Of a DNA stretch of 64,000 nt, positions 37,270 to 48,870 are shown in pieces. The notes beneath the pieces are model-generated. The model made no database searches. It was given only the letters and a program-made list of their open reading frames with translations, and was not told the DNA's origin. The translations under genes and the position numbers were made by a program. Each line of letters opens with the position of its first letter. Within the stretch, counting starts at the first letter, position 1. This stretch comes from Combretum micranthum (lineage: Eukaryota > Streptophyta > Magnoliopsida > Myrtales > Combretaceae), in assembly GCA_024138025.1 (NCBI GenBank), contig JAMXBD010001597.1, forward strand, positions 271,172 to 335,171. Reading direction: 5' to 3'.

Positions 37270-37391
37270 CTATCAGAAGGTTAATCAGAAGGTTCTCCGC
37301 TGGCTTTTTAAACTATCAGAAGGTTCATCAGAAGGTTCCCCGCTGGCTTTTTAAACTATCAGAAGGTTCATCAGAAGGTACATCAGAAGGC
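37270..37391 (+). repeat. 43-base tandem repeat in copia LTR
   Basis: Units begin CTATCAGAAGGTT at 37270, 37313 and 37356. Within units the 8-mer TCAGAAGG recurs. Isolated copies reappear near 38473. Confidence 0.85.
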
Positions 37392-38387
37392 GAACTGCAA
37401 CAAAAAAAAAATGACGAGTTTCAGCTCCAGATTCGAATTTTCTTTTTAGATTTAATATTTGAAGACCCAGCTCCAAAGATTGAGTATATTTGGGTAATAT
37501 ACTCAATGTGTTCTACAAAGTTGGTTCAATATCCATGGGATTCGAATTTCATCGGATTAAAGTTCATTTTTGAGAAAATTCTGTTTTAACATCAAGGAAA
37601 AGAACGTGACTTATAAGGATCAATTTTCAATAGTTTATTCAAGTTTTAGTTGGAAATATGGAAAACATGATCCAAATATGCAAGGAACTTGTCTGATGAT
37701 CATTTATCCATATAAGGAAGTCGAAATTTATGGAAAATACGATATTTTTGTTGCATGAACAGTACCAAACGAAGGAACAAGTCAACAACGGTGATTTCAA
37801 ATTCGAATTTCAAGTTCAAGATAATTATACAAGTTGTTGGAGATTTAAACTTATCCATTGGAGCAAGAATTTCGAGATTACAACAACAAGATCTCAAGTT
37901 ATTCAAAATTTGCAGATTTTGAAGAAAGAGAAAAGCTAATGTTACGCACAAAATAAGGAGTAAAGTTTATCCAATTGATTTCCTAGCCGTTGGAAGATAC
38001 AAGGATAAGTATACTCACCCAAGACAGAAAAAAGGAAGCACAATCACATGAAAAAGAGGAGAAAACAAAGAGCCGCGAATTTCTTTGAATTTGAGCAAAT
38101 TTACTGTCATATTCTATTGTTACTATTCCTTGAGCGAATACATTTGAGGAAACATAATTCTTTATTCCTCTGATTTGTTGTTACACATTTAATGTGAGTC
38201 GAGAGTTACAAGTAGGCTTAGTTGATTGATTGTTTGTGAGAATCAAGCTAAGTGAATTGTAGCCAAAAGTTTGGCAAATACTTCTTGTAACTTTATTGAT
38301 TTGATTAGATAGTAGAACACAACCGGTGAGGAATACCGGGACCCTGGCTTGGAGCTGGAAGAGAGGATTGACGCTCGAGGCGAAACC

Positions 38388-38397
38388 TCTATATATC
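38388..38397 (+). promoter_or_regulatory. TATA box of copia LTR
   Basis: CTCTATATATCTC about 350 bases before the LTR end, followed by a CT-rich leader. Confidence 0.5.
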
Positions 38398-39452
38398 TCT
38401 TTGCACTCTCTACTCCTTATCTCTCTTTAATTTCGTGATTTATTATTGATATTGTATATGTGTGATATATGCTCAGAAGGTTAATCAGAGAGTAAATCAT
38501 TCATATTTTTCTTACTCAGAGAGTTAAGCAGAAGGTTTCTAAGTGTGAAAGTCTTGATTCACTTTTGATCCAAATTTTACTTAAAGCTTTTATTTGTTAA
38601 GATTATTGTCTTAAGAAAGTTTTAAAACCATTTTAGTAGAATAACCAAGTGGTGTGAAATTTGTTTTAAATTTTGAAAAATAAATTTTATTAACCAATTC
38701 ACCCCCCCCTCTTGGTTATCTTTTCGGGACCAACAGTAACCCTAGGTTCGGAGCCGTGCCAATTGAATGCCATGGGCAGGTGCTCGACGCTAGCAACAGA
38801 ATATCAAGAAGACCTTTATCAACAATTCCCTAACCTTAGATATGAAGGGCATAAATCTATTATGTGTATAGGTTTCGAATAACTATACATATGTATGTTC
38901 CTCAAGTGATTGTTGCATAAGCATAGCATATGCTTATCTAACCAACTTTTTTGTTTATAATTGTCAGCATGAATGACAAGGAAACATCTCACTAAGTTCA
39001 TTATAAGCTTATACCTCCATAGTTTTTTACGCTTGAGAATTCATTTAAGGATGGAACATTAAGAAAACCATTGGTGGATTATTGAGCTTTTACAGAAGAA
39101 GTAGGAGCATGGAAGGAATTTACCATCTTGAAATTTCTTTATGAGTAATATATGTTATGTTAATATTTTGGAGATTACTAGGAAGAGTATTTATGTAAAT
39201 TTGAAGACATTAGTGGGGCTATACCCTTAACAATTGTAATTGACCTTGTTTATATTTCATGTTAAGTGTTTCTATTGCTTCGTTACTTAATTGCCATCAA
39301 AGTAAGTTACACGACTTCGATGTGTTCCCTCTGATATGTTGTACGCCTTATGCATGATATAGAAGCCTTTGCATGACTAAGGGAGTTATTCCTAGGCTTT
39401 AATATTGTGTATGACAGACTTCCACATTCACAGTACTCCTCAGGGCATGACA

Positions 39453-39551
39453 ATTTAAGTTCGTGTTACAGCAACAAGGTTTTGAGAATTAAGTGAAAGA
39501 GTTGAAAAGATAGGTTGATTAACTGTTAGAGAGGGGATATGTTAGGGAAAG
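39453..39551 (+). pseudogene. RT fragment, upstream part (split by LTR)
   Basis: Role in the family: start of reverse transcriptase of a Ty3/gypsy element. Seen: the plus strand reads VKELKR, then VD, then LLERGYVRE, interrupted by TAA, TAG and TAA where Gln codons would fit (C to T changes). It stops at the LTR insertion point, and the same frame resumes at 48182 beyond the inserted LTRs. The left end abuts the type D LTR (ends 39452), so the gene was hit twice. The wording differs from the chromovirus RT at 6805-7677. Confidence 0.7.
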
Positions 39552-40455
39552 TGTAAACCCCCGAATTTTTTGCAATTCCTGTAAATGGTTTATGAATTAA
39601 AATACCGAATTGAAACCCTAAAAGCAGACCCAAGTTAAAACCAAACCCTAAACAAGATCAAATATGGGATTTCATGGTCTTGAGAAAAATAGAATCTTCA
39701 AAAACAAAAATAGAAAATTCAATAATCGTTCGACTCAAAACCCAAACATGCGACGATTCATCTATCCAATCCCTAATGTAAACCGCTCAATTTCTAGGGT
39801 AAAGTTGGATTAAACTCTAACCTTAGTCAAACCAGAGTTTCAAAAGTCAACAAAGATCAAGACAATCTAGCAGCTTCAACTCTGGCAATCCCACGCTCTC
39901 AAACCCTAGAAAACGGAATTGATTTAATGGCTTATAATAGTTCGTAATAATATAGAGAAGTATAAAAAATCATATTTGCCTATTTCTAGTGTTTTTCGGA
40001 TCCGAACCAGATCAGTTTTCGAAAACCGTGTCCGAGAACACTGGATGGTAAAAATATTCTATTTATACTGTTAGACTCGTAATAATATAGGAAATCCAAA
40101 AATATCAGTTTCATAATTTTTCAGTAACTAAAAATATCAAATATAGCTCGATTACGTGTATTTTTATTAATACCGGTATTTTATTTGTCTAGTTACTATT
40201 CATAGTACTATTTTTACTCTTCATTACTATTTCCTATCTCTACTTTTTCTTACAACCTATTTCTTATACTTTTTTATTTCCAACATAACTTTATTCACAT
40301 CACACCTTACACATTTTTACTTTTCTTTACAAAAACTACAAAACAAAACAAAATCCTCTCTCTCCCCTACAATGTCGCTGGACCTCCCTCTCTCTTTTCT
40401 CGATTTATTTCTTTTTTAATTTATTTTATTACATCTAATTTTCACTCCAAAATTC

Positions 40456-40463
40456 TATAAATA
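40456..40463 (+). promoter_or_regulatory. TATA box of type D LTR (copy 1)
   Basis: TTCTATAAATACCC followed by a C/T-rich leader (CACTCCACTTCTTTCACAC). Confidence 0.55.
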
Positions 40464-41065
40464 CCCAATTTCACTCCACTTCTTTCACACATTCAATTCA
40501 CATAACAAAACTCTCCCAAAATTTCTCCACAACTTCTCTCTCTATAAATTCTCTCTACAAAAACTCTATTCCATTCAATCTTTCTCAAAATTCTTCACTA
40601 CACATAAACCATCTACCATTCATTATTACTCACATAATACCACATTCATCTACCATCTTCATTCTACTCAAAAACACCCTTTGGTAAAATCCTTCCTATA
40701 TTTGTTTACCATGTCATGTAACTTAACATGGTCATGGTGTGTGTTTCCTAAACAAATAATTGTTGTGGAAGCAACGCTATGTTCATGTTTTGTTCTTATT
40801 CATGAAGAAACCTTACTTTATTACTATGTTGTTTTATTCTTATTGTTATGTTATTATGTTGTTATTATGTTCCTAATCTAACTTTATAATATATATTATT
40901 ATCTATATGTATATCTATATATTTCCTAAGAGCATATGAGCTCACTAATATAACATTTATTTATTTATTTATTAATGCCTTGCAATTTATTTATTTACTT
41001 GTTTCATGCAAATTATTAAGACCAGTCTTCCTAATTTTAGACTTGTCTTTATCATGTCAAAACGA

Positions 41066-41095
41066 TTTTCTTTTCTTTTCTTTTCTTTTCTTTTT
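41066..41095 (+). repeat. TTTTC pentamer run
   Basis: Five to six copies of TTTTC just before the hairpin module. Confidence 0.85.
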
Positions 41096-41180
41096 GGGAC
41101 TAGTCTATTCTTAGTCTTAGGAAGTCTTGATGAATCTAAAGCTTCCAATACTCGATCGAGATACCTTGATGAAGCAAAGG
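41096..41180 (+). repeat. Hairpin module in type D LTR copy 1
   Basis: GACTA (41098-41102) pairs TAGTC (41112-41116), then GGAAG-CTT (41120-41128) pairs AAAGCTTCC (41138-41146), then ACCTT pairs AAGGT. This corresponds to 24158-24210 in copy 2, where the stems have different but still paired sequences. Confidence 0.6.
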
Positions 41181-42628
41181 TTTCCAATGCTTGACCATAT
41201 TGTTTTGTTTATATGCTTAATATATTTCTTTCTATCTTATTATATATTATTCTTACTTTTTCATTGCTACATAATCATATTCATGCATGATTAGAATGTT
41301 GTTGTCTTAATAAAAATAAAAATGGGTTCTTTCTTAAACAAATAAAAGTAAACTAGATTTCTTAACAAATGATTTTTCAATAAGAAGTCTAACTATTGTT
41401 TTTAATAAATTCTTTTCAAAAGCTTAGACAAGTTGATCATAAGTTTTAAAATATTAGTGTTGAAGATTTCTTCAAATAATGAAAGGAACTCATTTTTTCT
41501 ATAAATCGAAACTAAATACTCCATAAAGATAGAATTTTTAGTATTGAACTTAAGATTTTAACTCAACCATATCTTTTATAAAACTTGAATAAGTTCATCA
41601 TAGACTTTGAAACCCACTTACTAAGAAAGCTTCCACATGACTTCGTTTTAATATTGTTATTATCTTTTCAAAGTTAAAATAAAAATTTTGCTAAGCTCTA
41701 ATATTGACAATTCTTTATTATGAAAGCTTTTCTTATGAACTTATCTAAAAAGATTATGCTATCACTTGATAAATATCAGGAATAAAAAAAGTTTTTCAAA
41801 TCAAGGTAAAAATCAACTCGCTATTTTAAAAACCAACTTAGAGAAATAAAATTTGCCAATAAAGTAAAATTTTAAAGGTAAACTAATTTTCTAAAAGAAG
41901 AAAAAGAATATAAAAATGAGAGGAAAACATACATTTAACACAACTCTAAATATTAGACCACACCCACAACTTAAGAAAAAATTTGAAAAGCTTATTTTTC
42001 AATCACTAGAAATAAAGTTGGTAGGTAACTTAAAGAGCCAAATTTTTGGAAATTAATTTACTTTTGAAAAGTGAGGAAATGGAATTATAATAGGAAAACA
42101 CTCACTTATAATAGCTCAAGAACTTTTAAGTTTCCTTCTAGCAATTTAAAAAGGAAAAATTTTCAAAGTTTCATCTTTTAAAACTCTTAAGGACAAATTG
42201 TTTATGAAATATCAATGTTGAGACAAAACTATAATAATCATGCATATAATATGAGTATATATATATATATTCAAAGGATTTTTCAACTATACAAATATCC
42301 ATATATTTTGTTTAAATATTTTTGGGTAAAGAAAAGTTTAGAAAATCATATTTTAAAGATTTTGAAATTCGTAACTATTCTGTACCATGGTAATTTGCAA
42401 CCGAAAAGGCTTTTTACGATAAAAATAACCTTAGAAATGGATAAATCATTTTGAGTAGGTAGAAAACGATATATAATATGCAAAATTCTAAGTCAAAATG
42501 AGCTAGTTATGGCCGTTTTAAGTTGGAATTTCCTCCTATCCGAATTTTGACGCAAATATTAGAATAGAATTAGAAAGTTCAAGTAGAGATTCCACGAAAT
42601 ACTCATTTCAGGTATTTCTTTCATTTGG

Positions 42629-42698
42629 GTAATGAAGTTTGGGAGAATTCATATTCAGAGGACCATTACGAGTAAAGAAGTGTAGTTAGGATGGCCAG
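42629..42698 (+). other. Putative LTR mini-exon (type D copy 1, 70 nt)
   Basis: The donor is a full consensus, CCAG|GTGAGT (42699-42704). The acceptor is decayed (TTTCATTTGG, AG changed to GG). It ends GGATGGCCAG. Confidence 0.45.
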
Positions 42699-45419
42699 GT
42701 GAGTTTATCTCCTACCTTTTATGTACTTGTTTGTGCTTGTAGCTAGAGGCACTAGAAGTAGGAAAAAATGAAAATGAATTATGCATGATAACATTGGTTG
42801 AGAATACTAAGCATAGCGGGACATGAATTGCTGTTAATTAAACTGTGTTTTATTATTATCATGTTGGAGTGTCTGCAAATTTTGTGATCGCCTTAAAGTA
42901 TCTTAATTACATATTTCAAGTTATACATATTAATTGATTCATGCATATCACGTAGTTAGTTCCATTTCATTAGCTACTATACTCAATGGGACAAGAGTAT
43001 AGTAGTGGGGTTTACATGAGCCGTAAGTCTGCAAGATGGGCAAATAGGAGCCAGAAGAGAAAAAACTATTTCAGGATGGGCGACTAGGAGCTAGAAACAA
43101 ACTACATAATTGGATTTCAAAGATGGGTTTTAAAGAGCCTAAAACACCTAACAACTAAATGGAGGGGTAAATCCATTCAAAACATATGATTTCCGGTAGA
43201 TCACATGTATTGCTTGTTCACTTGCTTGATGCATTCATATGCTTGTTTAATAACTTATTTAAAATTATTGATACGAGTACGTTAATCAAGGAATATTCTC
43301 ACTAAGCTAGTTGTGCTTATACCTTGATAGACTAATATCTCTTATGCCTGAGGACTTCACATACCCGAGTGGGATTATGTTTTGGGGAGCTTCTGGAAAC
43401 CCTTTAAAGATCTTAGGCTAAATATCCTTTAATATTTTTGGTTTTGTAAGCACCGAAAATTTTAGTAAATAATTCCAAAATAAACATCGAAAATAAACTC
43501 TAAAAATGACTCCAAATTAAAACCGAAATTCAACTAGTCCTAAATTATGAGCGAATCTAGAGATTTCTTAATCTTGAGAAAATGAATTCCAAAAATAAAA
43601 TAAGAACTCGACAGCCTTCAAATTCAAAACCTACTACGACAAATTCTATACGTAACTCTGACTTATAAATCGGGTAATATAGAGCCCAAAAACAAATTAT
43701 CAAAAAGTAAATAACAATAAATCATTGGAAATAAAACTCAATTCAAGAATTTTGAAAATTTGAGAGATATTAAATACTTACAAAAATAAAAATTTAAAAT
43801 GAATTTCTTAAATTAAAAATGTTGTATAAACATAAAACATCAGATTCCAAATTGGCAAATATCTAAACCGGAAAATCACCGGAACCCTAAGTGGAATACA
43901 GTAGTCTAAGTCTGGCAATCCCGCACTCTTAGCCTTAGAGGCCGAGGTGTGGTTTAAGTGTGTAGTGTAGCTCGTAATAATATAATGTCGCTTAAAAATA
44001 TCACATGGTAAATTTTTTACTATTTCGAACCGTTCGGATACAGACTTCGAAAAGCTTGTCCCGAGACTCGAGATATAAAAAATATACCATTAATACCGTT
44101 AGACTCATATTTTTATAAGGATTTCTAAAATATCAGTTTTATAATTTTTCGATAACTAGAAATATCTGATTTCGCAATTGTATTCATATTTCATTACTAT
44201 CGGTAATTAATTAGTCTTTTGCACTATTCACTACTATTCCTTACACAATTTTATTATTCTTATAAACCCTTATTTTTAGATAAATATTTTATATATCCTA
44301 GAAACTTCCGTTTTTCCAAAATTTAGTACGTTTTGGGTTTTTACGGGATCAGTTTCTATTTAAGACCCGATACTAAAAATAAAATAAATTAATTTAATAA
44401 TTGAAAATATTTGAAAAATTTTTATTTTTAAAAATATTTTTTTAGAATTTTTCGGGTTATAAAAATATCATTTATAGCTCATATTCGCATATTTTGATCA
44501 TCAGTAACTTATTTGATAATTCACTAAAATGAATTAATTAATTATGCTATTTTAATTATGAAAAATATGCTATAAATATTTGGAATACATTTTCTATATT
44601 TTTATTTTATTTTATTAAGAAAATACTCTTACAATTCATACCTTCAAGTACACCTTTCAAACATACTTCTTTTTCACTTTAATTTTTCTACACTTTATTC
44701 TACACTTCATGGCAGAATTTTTTTGACTTCTTTTGCTGCCTTTTTGTCTTTTGAATTGCTCCAAATTGATTAAAATAAATCTCTTTCAACCTTCTTTAAG
44801 AAGCAACACTTACATATTAACTACACATTACATTTTCAAGTCAAAAGCTAACCAAATTTCCTCTCTCTCTCTCCACTCTATATTCATGCCAGCTATAGAG
44901 GATTTGTGGCTGCCCATTTCTTTTTTTTACTTCATTTAATGAGTCTTTAACTCATTCCATATCTCTCTTGCATTTGTGCCTTTAACCCTTTGTCATTCTT
45001 TACACTTTTCCTCTCTTTCTTTCTTCATTTTCTCTTGTTCTCATAAGAAAGCCTTGCTGCCCCATTCCTTCTTTGAGCTCCCACACATATTTCTTCAAGA
45101 TTCTTGGATAAAACTCTTGTCCAAAGCTTCCACAGAGGATATAGGTAAAGTATAGTGAGAGTTTCATGCATCAAATGACCTTCCATAAGCTTAAAAGGTA
45201 AGGATGATTATGCCAAAATGAAACACTCCTCTTATCCATGAGTACTCTCTTGTAATATTATAATTTTCTTGGAAGTAGTTATATTTTGTAGATCTAGCTT
45301 TTTATGTAGCCTTGATTATGTTTATGTTTAGATCTATGAGTTTCTAGTTCACTACATGCATTTCTTTTATATTCATGTTCATATTATGTGTAGATCTTAG
45401 ATTTGAGCTTGAATAAAAA

Positions 45420-46200
45420 TAGGAAAATTAGTATCTTGACAAAACCTATATTTAAAAACCCTCTTCCAAGTCTCAAAATGGGAGTTTTAGTTGCGAAAAT
45501 GAAGGTTTAGTGGATGTATATCATCAAGACTTCTTTTTATAAGAATCAAAGGTGATTTTCAAAAGTTATTTTCAAAATAAAAATTTCATTTTTGGATTTT
45601 GGCCAAGGCATAGTTTAAAAACATGTTTTACAACTTAAAAATGAAGATTTTATTCAAGAAATGGAAGGCTCTTAAGATAGGATATGTAAAGGATGATTTT
45701 TCCTAAGTTTAGATGGATTTTATCAAAAGATATGTCCAAAAATAAATTTGGTAAATTCGGATCTCAACAAAGACTAATTTTGAAAACTCATTTATCAACT
45801 CTAAAACTCATGTTTTATGTGAAAAATGAAGGGTATAGGTAATAGGTATCATTAAGTAGTGATTTTTACAAGTTGAAATGAGTTTTGATGAGATTATAGT
45901 GTGAAACAAGAAGTAGAATCAAGATGGAAATTTTGAATTAATAGTCAACTTGTAAAATTCGTAACTTTGGATGATGCCCATGAAAACACCTATTATCCAA
46001 GTTCAAAATAAAAGTTTCATGTATTAAATGAAGTCCTTAAGTAGTAGGTATAGTAAATTCTTAAATTTTAACGCAGTAAACAAGTTTTTCCCAAAGGAAT
46101 CATTCCAAAAGTAGATTTCTAAAAATTCGAATTTTTGAGTAAATCCTATTTGAAAACATATTTGGAAAGTGCAAAATGCAAATTTTTATGTCAAAATGAA
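45420..46200 (+). repeat. Five monomers in type E LTR
   Basis: Units near 45424, 45591, 45754, 45955 and 46124 with steps of about 163-201 bases, homologous with the longer array at 28770-30600. Confidence 0.65.
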
Positions 46201-47099
46201 GGCCTTAGGTAGTATATGTTATGAAGACTCAATTTTAACTAAAATAACTAGAAATTCCTAAGAATGAATTCCAAAACACTAGTGTGATGTCAAAGTTAGA
46301 AAACTAGATTTTTCATAAGTAGTTGTTATTATGGTCTTGCAAAATAAAAAGTTATAAAATTTTCTTTTAGCAAAAATCATCAAGATCATGCATACATTAA
46401 ACTCATCACATGTCATTCATGTTAGGAAATCATTCATATTTCATGTATTCTTGAATTATCAAATAGGAACATTTCAAGCAATTACAAAACTATTTTTCGA
46501 AAATGGAGATTGTTACTGATCAGATCTGATCCCTCTATTTCGTGACCTAAATATTTTGAAAACTTGAAAATAATATTAGAATTAAATAGATCTTTTGAAG
46601 TGGATAGAAATCGATATAAAATTTACGAAATTCCGAGTTAAAATGACCAAGTTATGGCCGTTTTAAGTTGGGACTTCCGCAAATAGCGAGAATTACGATT
46701 TTGATTAGTTTTGATATATAGTTTGGACTAGTTAAGTGATGAAATACTTATTATGGTATTTCTTCCTTTTTAAATAACCCCAAAATCAACAATTCCCTAC
46801 CACCGGATTACTTTTACTAAGAGACTGGTGATCCAATGGCCAAGTGAGTCTTCTTCTTATTTTGTTACCTTATTTGTGCTTGTAGCTAGATGCATTAGAA
46901 TTATAGGAACAAGATAAAAACCGATATGAATGGGGATGGGATAGATGATGAGACTTTGATGTATGTATGCCAAAGGATACTAAAGCATATCGAAATCATG
47001 ATTCGATTGGATAACTGCACTGTTCATATTACTTCTGTTATGTGTATGATATTGGTTGGTCACACTAAAGAATGTATGAATATTTTGACCTAAGAAAAA

Positions 47100-47350
47100 T
47101 TTAAATTGGCCATGCATCGCATCGGACATGTTACATTTGGTAGCGTGATACTCTTACGCAGGTCGATTGGTATGGTCCAAGGACTGTTTGGATAATGAGA
47201 CCGATGCCAGAGCTCATTCATAAGGAACTAAGCGCATCGGGATGCATTCCATGGGTGAGCCTAGCTGAGTCGAGTGCTATGAGCGAGGACTCGGGGACTA
47301 GCAGTGGTCGTGTAGACTTTCAATACCATCCCTAACCCAAGATACGAAGA
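47100..47350 (+). repeat. GC-rich module of type E LTR
   Basis: Contains GGTAGCGTGATACTC, GAGACCGATGCCAGAGC and GACTCGGGGACTAGC. It is the complement of 32390-32640. Its base composition stands out from the AT-rich LTR body. Confidence 0.55.
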
Positions 47351-48181
47351 GCGTAAATTACTCTGTGTGTGGGTTCCAGATACCCATACATAATCATCTG
47401 CTCATGTGTTTATTCATGCATAGCATATGGTTGATTCATAACTTGCTTGTTATGGTACGGAATTAAGGGAATTCTCACTAAGCTAGTGTAGCTTATACCC
47501 CAATAGATGTTTAAATAAACAGGTTATCTCAAGAATGCTAAGTGGGGACCGAAATGATTGGAGCCGAATATGACTTCGGGATTCCGGCAGGAAGTATGAA
47601 TACTTAAAGTTATTAGCTAGGTTTTATGATTTGCTTTGTAATAGTTTTATGTAGTGAAATTTTGATGAATTGTAATTTGAAGTATAGTAAAGTGTATTTC
47701 CTTTACATTGTTACTCAAGTTGTACTAATATAAAATGTATTACTCCGATGTCTCCTCCATGTGTTAGATGCCTTGTACATAGTGTGGAAGCCTTCGTGTG
47801 ACTAAGGCGGTCATTCCTAGGCTTTAAATTGTGTACATCGGACTGCCATGTTTAGGGTACCCTTGGGGTGTGATAGGTTTGGTGTTGTTTCCTTATGTGA
47901 AAGACTAAGTTAGTATTATGTTCTTTGGAGATTTATCAGGCGAATGCCCCTAAGATGATGTAAGGACTATATTCTTATAATGTTGAAGTTAGATGGTTAT
48001 CTAGATTTTTTTGCTATATTTACTATCTCGAACTGTACATCCCACCGAAGTCTCCTATTATTGTGATAGACTCTTTACATATGGTCTTGAAGCTTTCGCA
48101 TGACTTCGGGAAATCATTCTTAAGTTTTAATACCGTATGTGGCAGACTACCACGTCTAGGATACTCTTTGGGGGCGTAATA

Positions 48182-48627
48182 GAGAGTATTAGTCCATGTG
48201 CAGTTCTAACCTTCTTAGTGCCTAAGAAGGATGGATCATGGAGGATGTGTATTGATAGTAGAGCATCAATAAAATTACTAGCAAGAACCAGTATCCCATA
48301 TCGTATCTTGACGATATACTAGAAGAATTGAATAGTGCATAAACCATTTTCTAAAGTTGATCTTAGGAGTGGTTATCGTCAAATCAAGATGAGAGCAGGA
48401 GATGAATGGAAGACTACTTTTGATGGAGGCTTGTTTAAGAGATGGAAAGCAGATCCACTGGAAATGCCACATAGACCAATCATGCGAGCTCAAGCTAAAA
48501 GATTTACATATGCACTTGATGGCTTAATCCAAGATGTTCAAGAAGAGGATATCTATGTACACCACACTAAGGATGAACTAAAAATGATCCACTTGTTTAT
48601 TGAAAACATCTTTGATATCAATTAAAA
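48182..48627 (+). pseudogene. RT fragment joined to a later pol segment (downstream part)
   Basis: Seen: ISPCAVLTFLVPKKDGSWRM then CIDSRA, a segment near 48290 with a frame change, then KVDLRSGYRQIKMRAGDEWK and a jump straight to ADPLEMPHRPIMRAQAKRF and ALDGLIQ. The RT palm beyond the first aspartate, RNase H and integrase are missing. The WRMCIDSRA and GDEWKT phrases resemble the Reina-like Ty3/gypsy lineage; the PIMRAQAKRF phrase resembles a segment found near the pol C-terminus of such elements. I infer a large internal deletion in an old element. It shares frame across the insertion with 39453-39551. Confidence 0.75.
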
Positions 48628-48639
48628 TTTGAGAGTTAA

Positions 48640-48863
48640 TTTCTCTATAGTTCTTGAAAGAACTCCCTGAACTTATTGGTTTTTCATGGTGTTCATCAAG
48701 ACTTATCAATCGGATTTTCATCAATGATTGTAGCATCCTCTTTATACTAAGGTTCTTGCTTTGTTAAGCAATAAGTCGTTGTTCTTCCATACAATTCTTA
48801 AAACGATCTTGGGTTATTTTCTAGATTGCGTATCGTGTTTCGTCATAGGTTAACGTAGTTCAT
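48640..48863 (+). repeat. Possible LTR of the Reina-like element
   Basis: Lies between the pol remnant and a PBS-like site and ends GTTCA. The start is not clear. A PBS directly after it means it acts as a 5' LTR for whatever followed. Confidence 0.35.
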
Positions 48864-48870
48864 ATTGGTT

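Larger units (their letters stand above)
37078..38735 (+). mobile_element. Ty1/copia solo LTR, SIRE-like, TSD GTAAC
   Basis: Seen: 1658 bases starting TGTTGGTTTCTCTCAAATG and ending TTTTCGGGACCAACA, flanked by perfect duplications GTAAC at 37073-37077 and 38736-38740. The phrase CACCCCCCCCTCTTGGTTAT before the end is typical of plant SIRE/Maximus-type LTRs, as is GATGATTTTGATGATAAC at the start. A TATA-like CTCTATATATCTC lies at about 38388-38400. A 43-base tandem repeat built from TCAGAAGGTT lies at 37270-37391. Both termini are intact and no internal region is present, so this is a clear solo LTR and probably a recent event in this neighbourhood. Confidence 0.88.
22395..39452 (+). mobile_element. 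Forward long LTR, type D copy 2, split twice
   Basis: Seen: homologous with the LTR starting at 39552 (shared phrases such as AATCGTTCGA near 22483 and 39723, and the same order TATA, leader, hairpins). The 5' terminus is degraded. The LTR runs to 26349, is interrupted by a reverse LTR (26350-36897), resumes at 36898, is interrupted again by a copia LTR (37078-38735), and ends CATGACA at 39452. Directly downstream lies RT coding sequence, so this LTR too landed in or beside an older gypsy pol gene. Inferred solo LTR, as no internal region is attached. Confidence 0.65.
43445..47875 (+). mobile_element. Forward solo LTR, type E, 4.4 kb, TSD GGTTT
   Basis: Seen: starts TGTAAGCACCG at 43445 and ends GGGGTGTGATA at 47875, flanked by perfect duplications GGTTT at 43440-43444 and 47876-47880, inside the type D LTR. 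It is closely related to the type G and type H LTRs (TGTAAG start, GATATAGGTAAAG leader end, TAAGCTA/TAGCTTA inverted repeat near 47480). It holds about five monomers at 45420-46200. The acceptor of its mini-exon is lost (AGG changed to AAA near 46771) while the donor GTGAGT at 46844-46849 is kept. Inferred solo LTR. Confidence 0.88.
39552..48181 (+). mobile_element. Forward long LTR, type D copy 1, split by LTR E
   Basis: Seen: starts TGTAAACCCCCG at 39552 and ends GGGGCGTAATA at 48181 (decayed GTGACA). Flanks are GAAAG (39547-39551) and GAGAG (48182-48186), a one-mismatch five-base duplication that interrupts an RT frame. Without the insert at 43445-47875 it is about 4.2 kb. TATA box at 40456-40463, hairpin module at 41087-41180, putative mini-exon 42629-42698 with a CCAG|GTGAGT donor. 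Inferred solo LTR. Confidence 0.85.

Noticed and set aside
37270..37391. CRISPR-like regular repeats
   Set aside because: Plant copia LTR context with solo-LTR termini and a target duplication; units are contiguous with no unique spacers.
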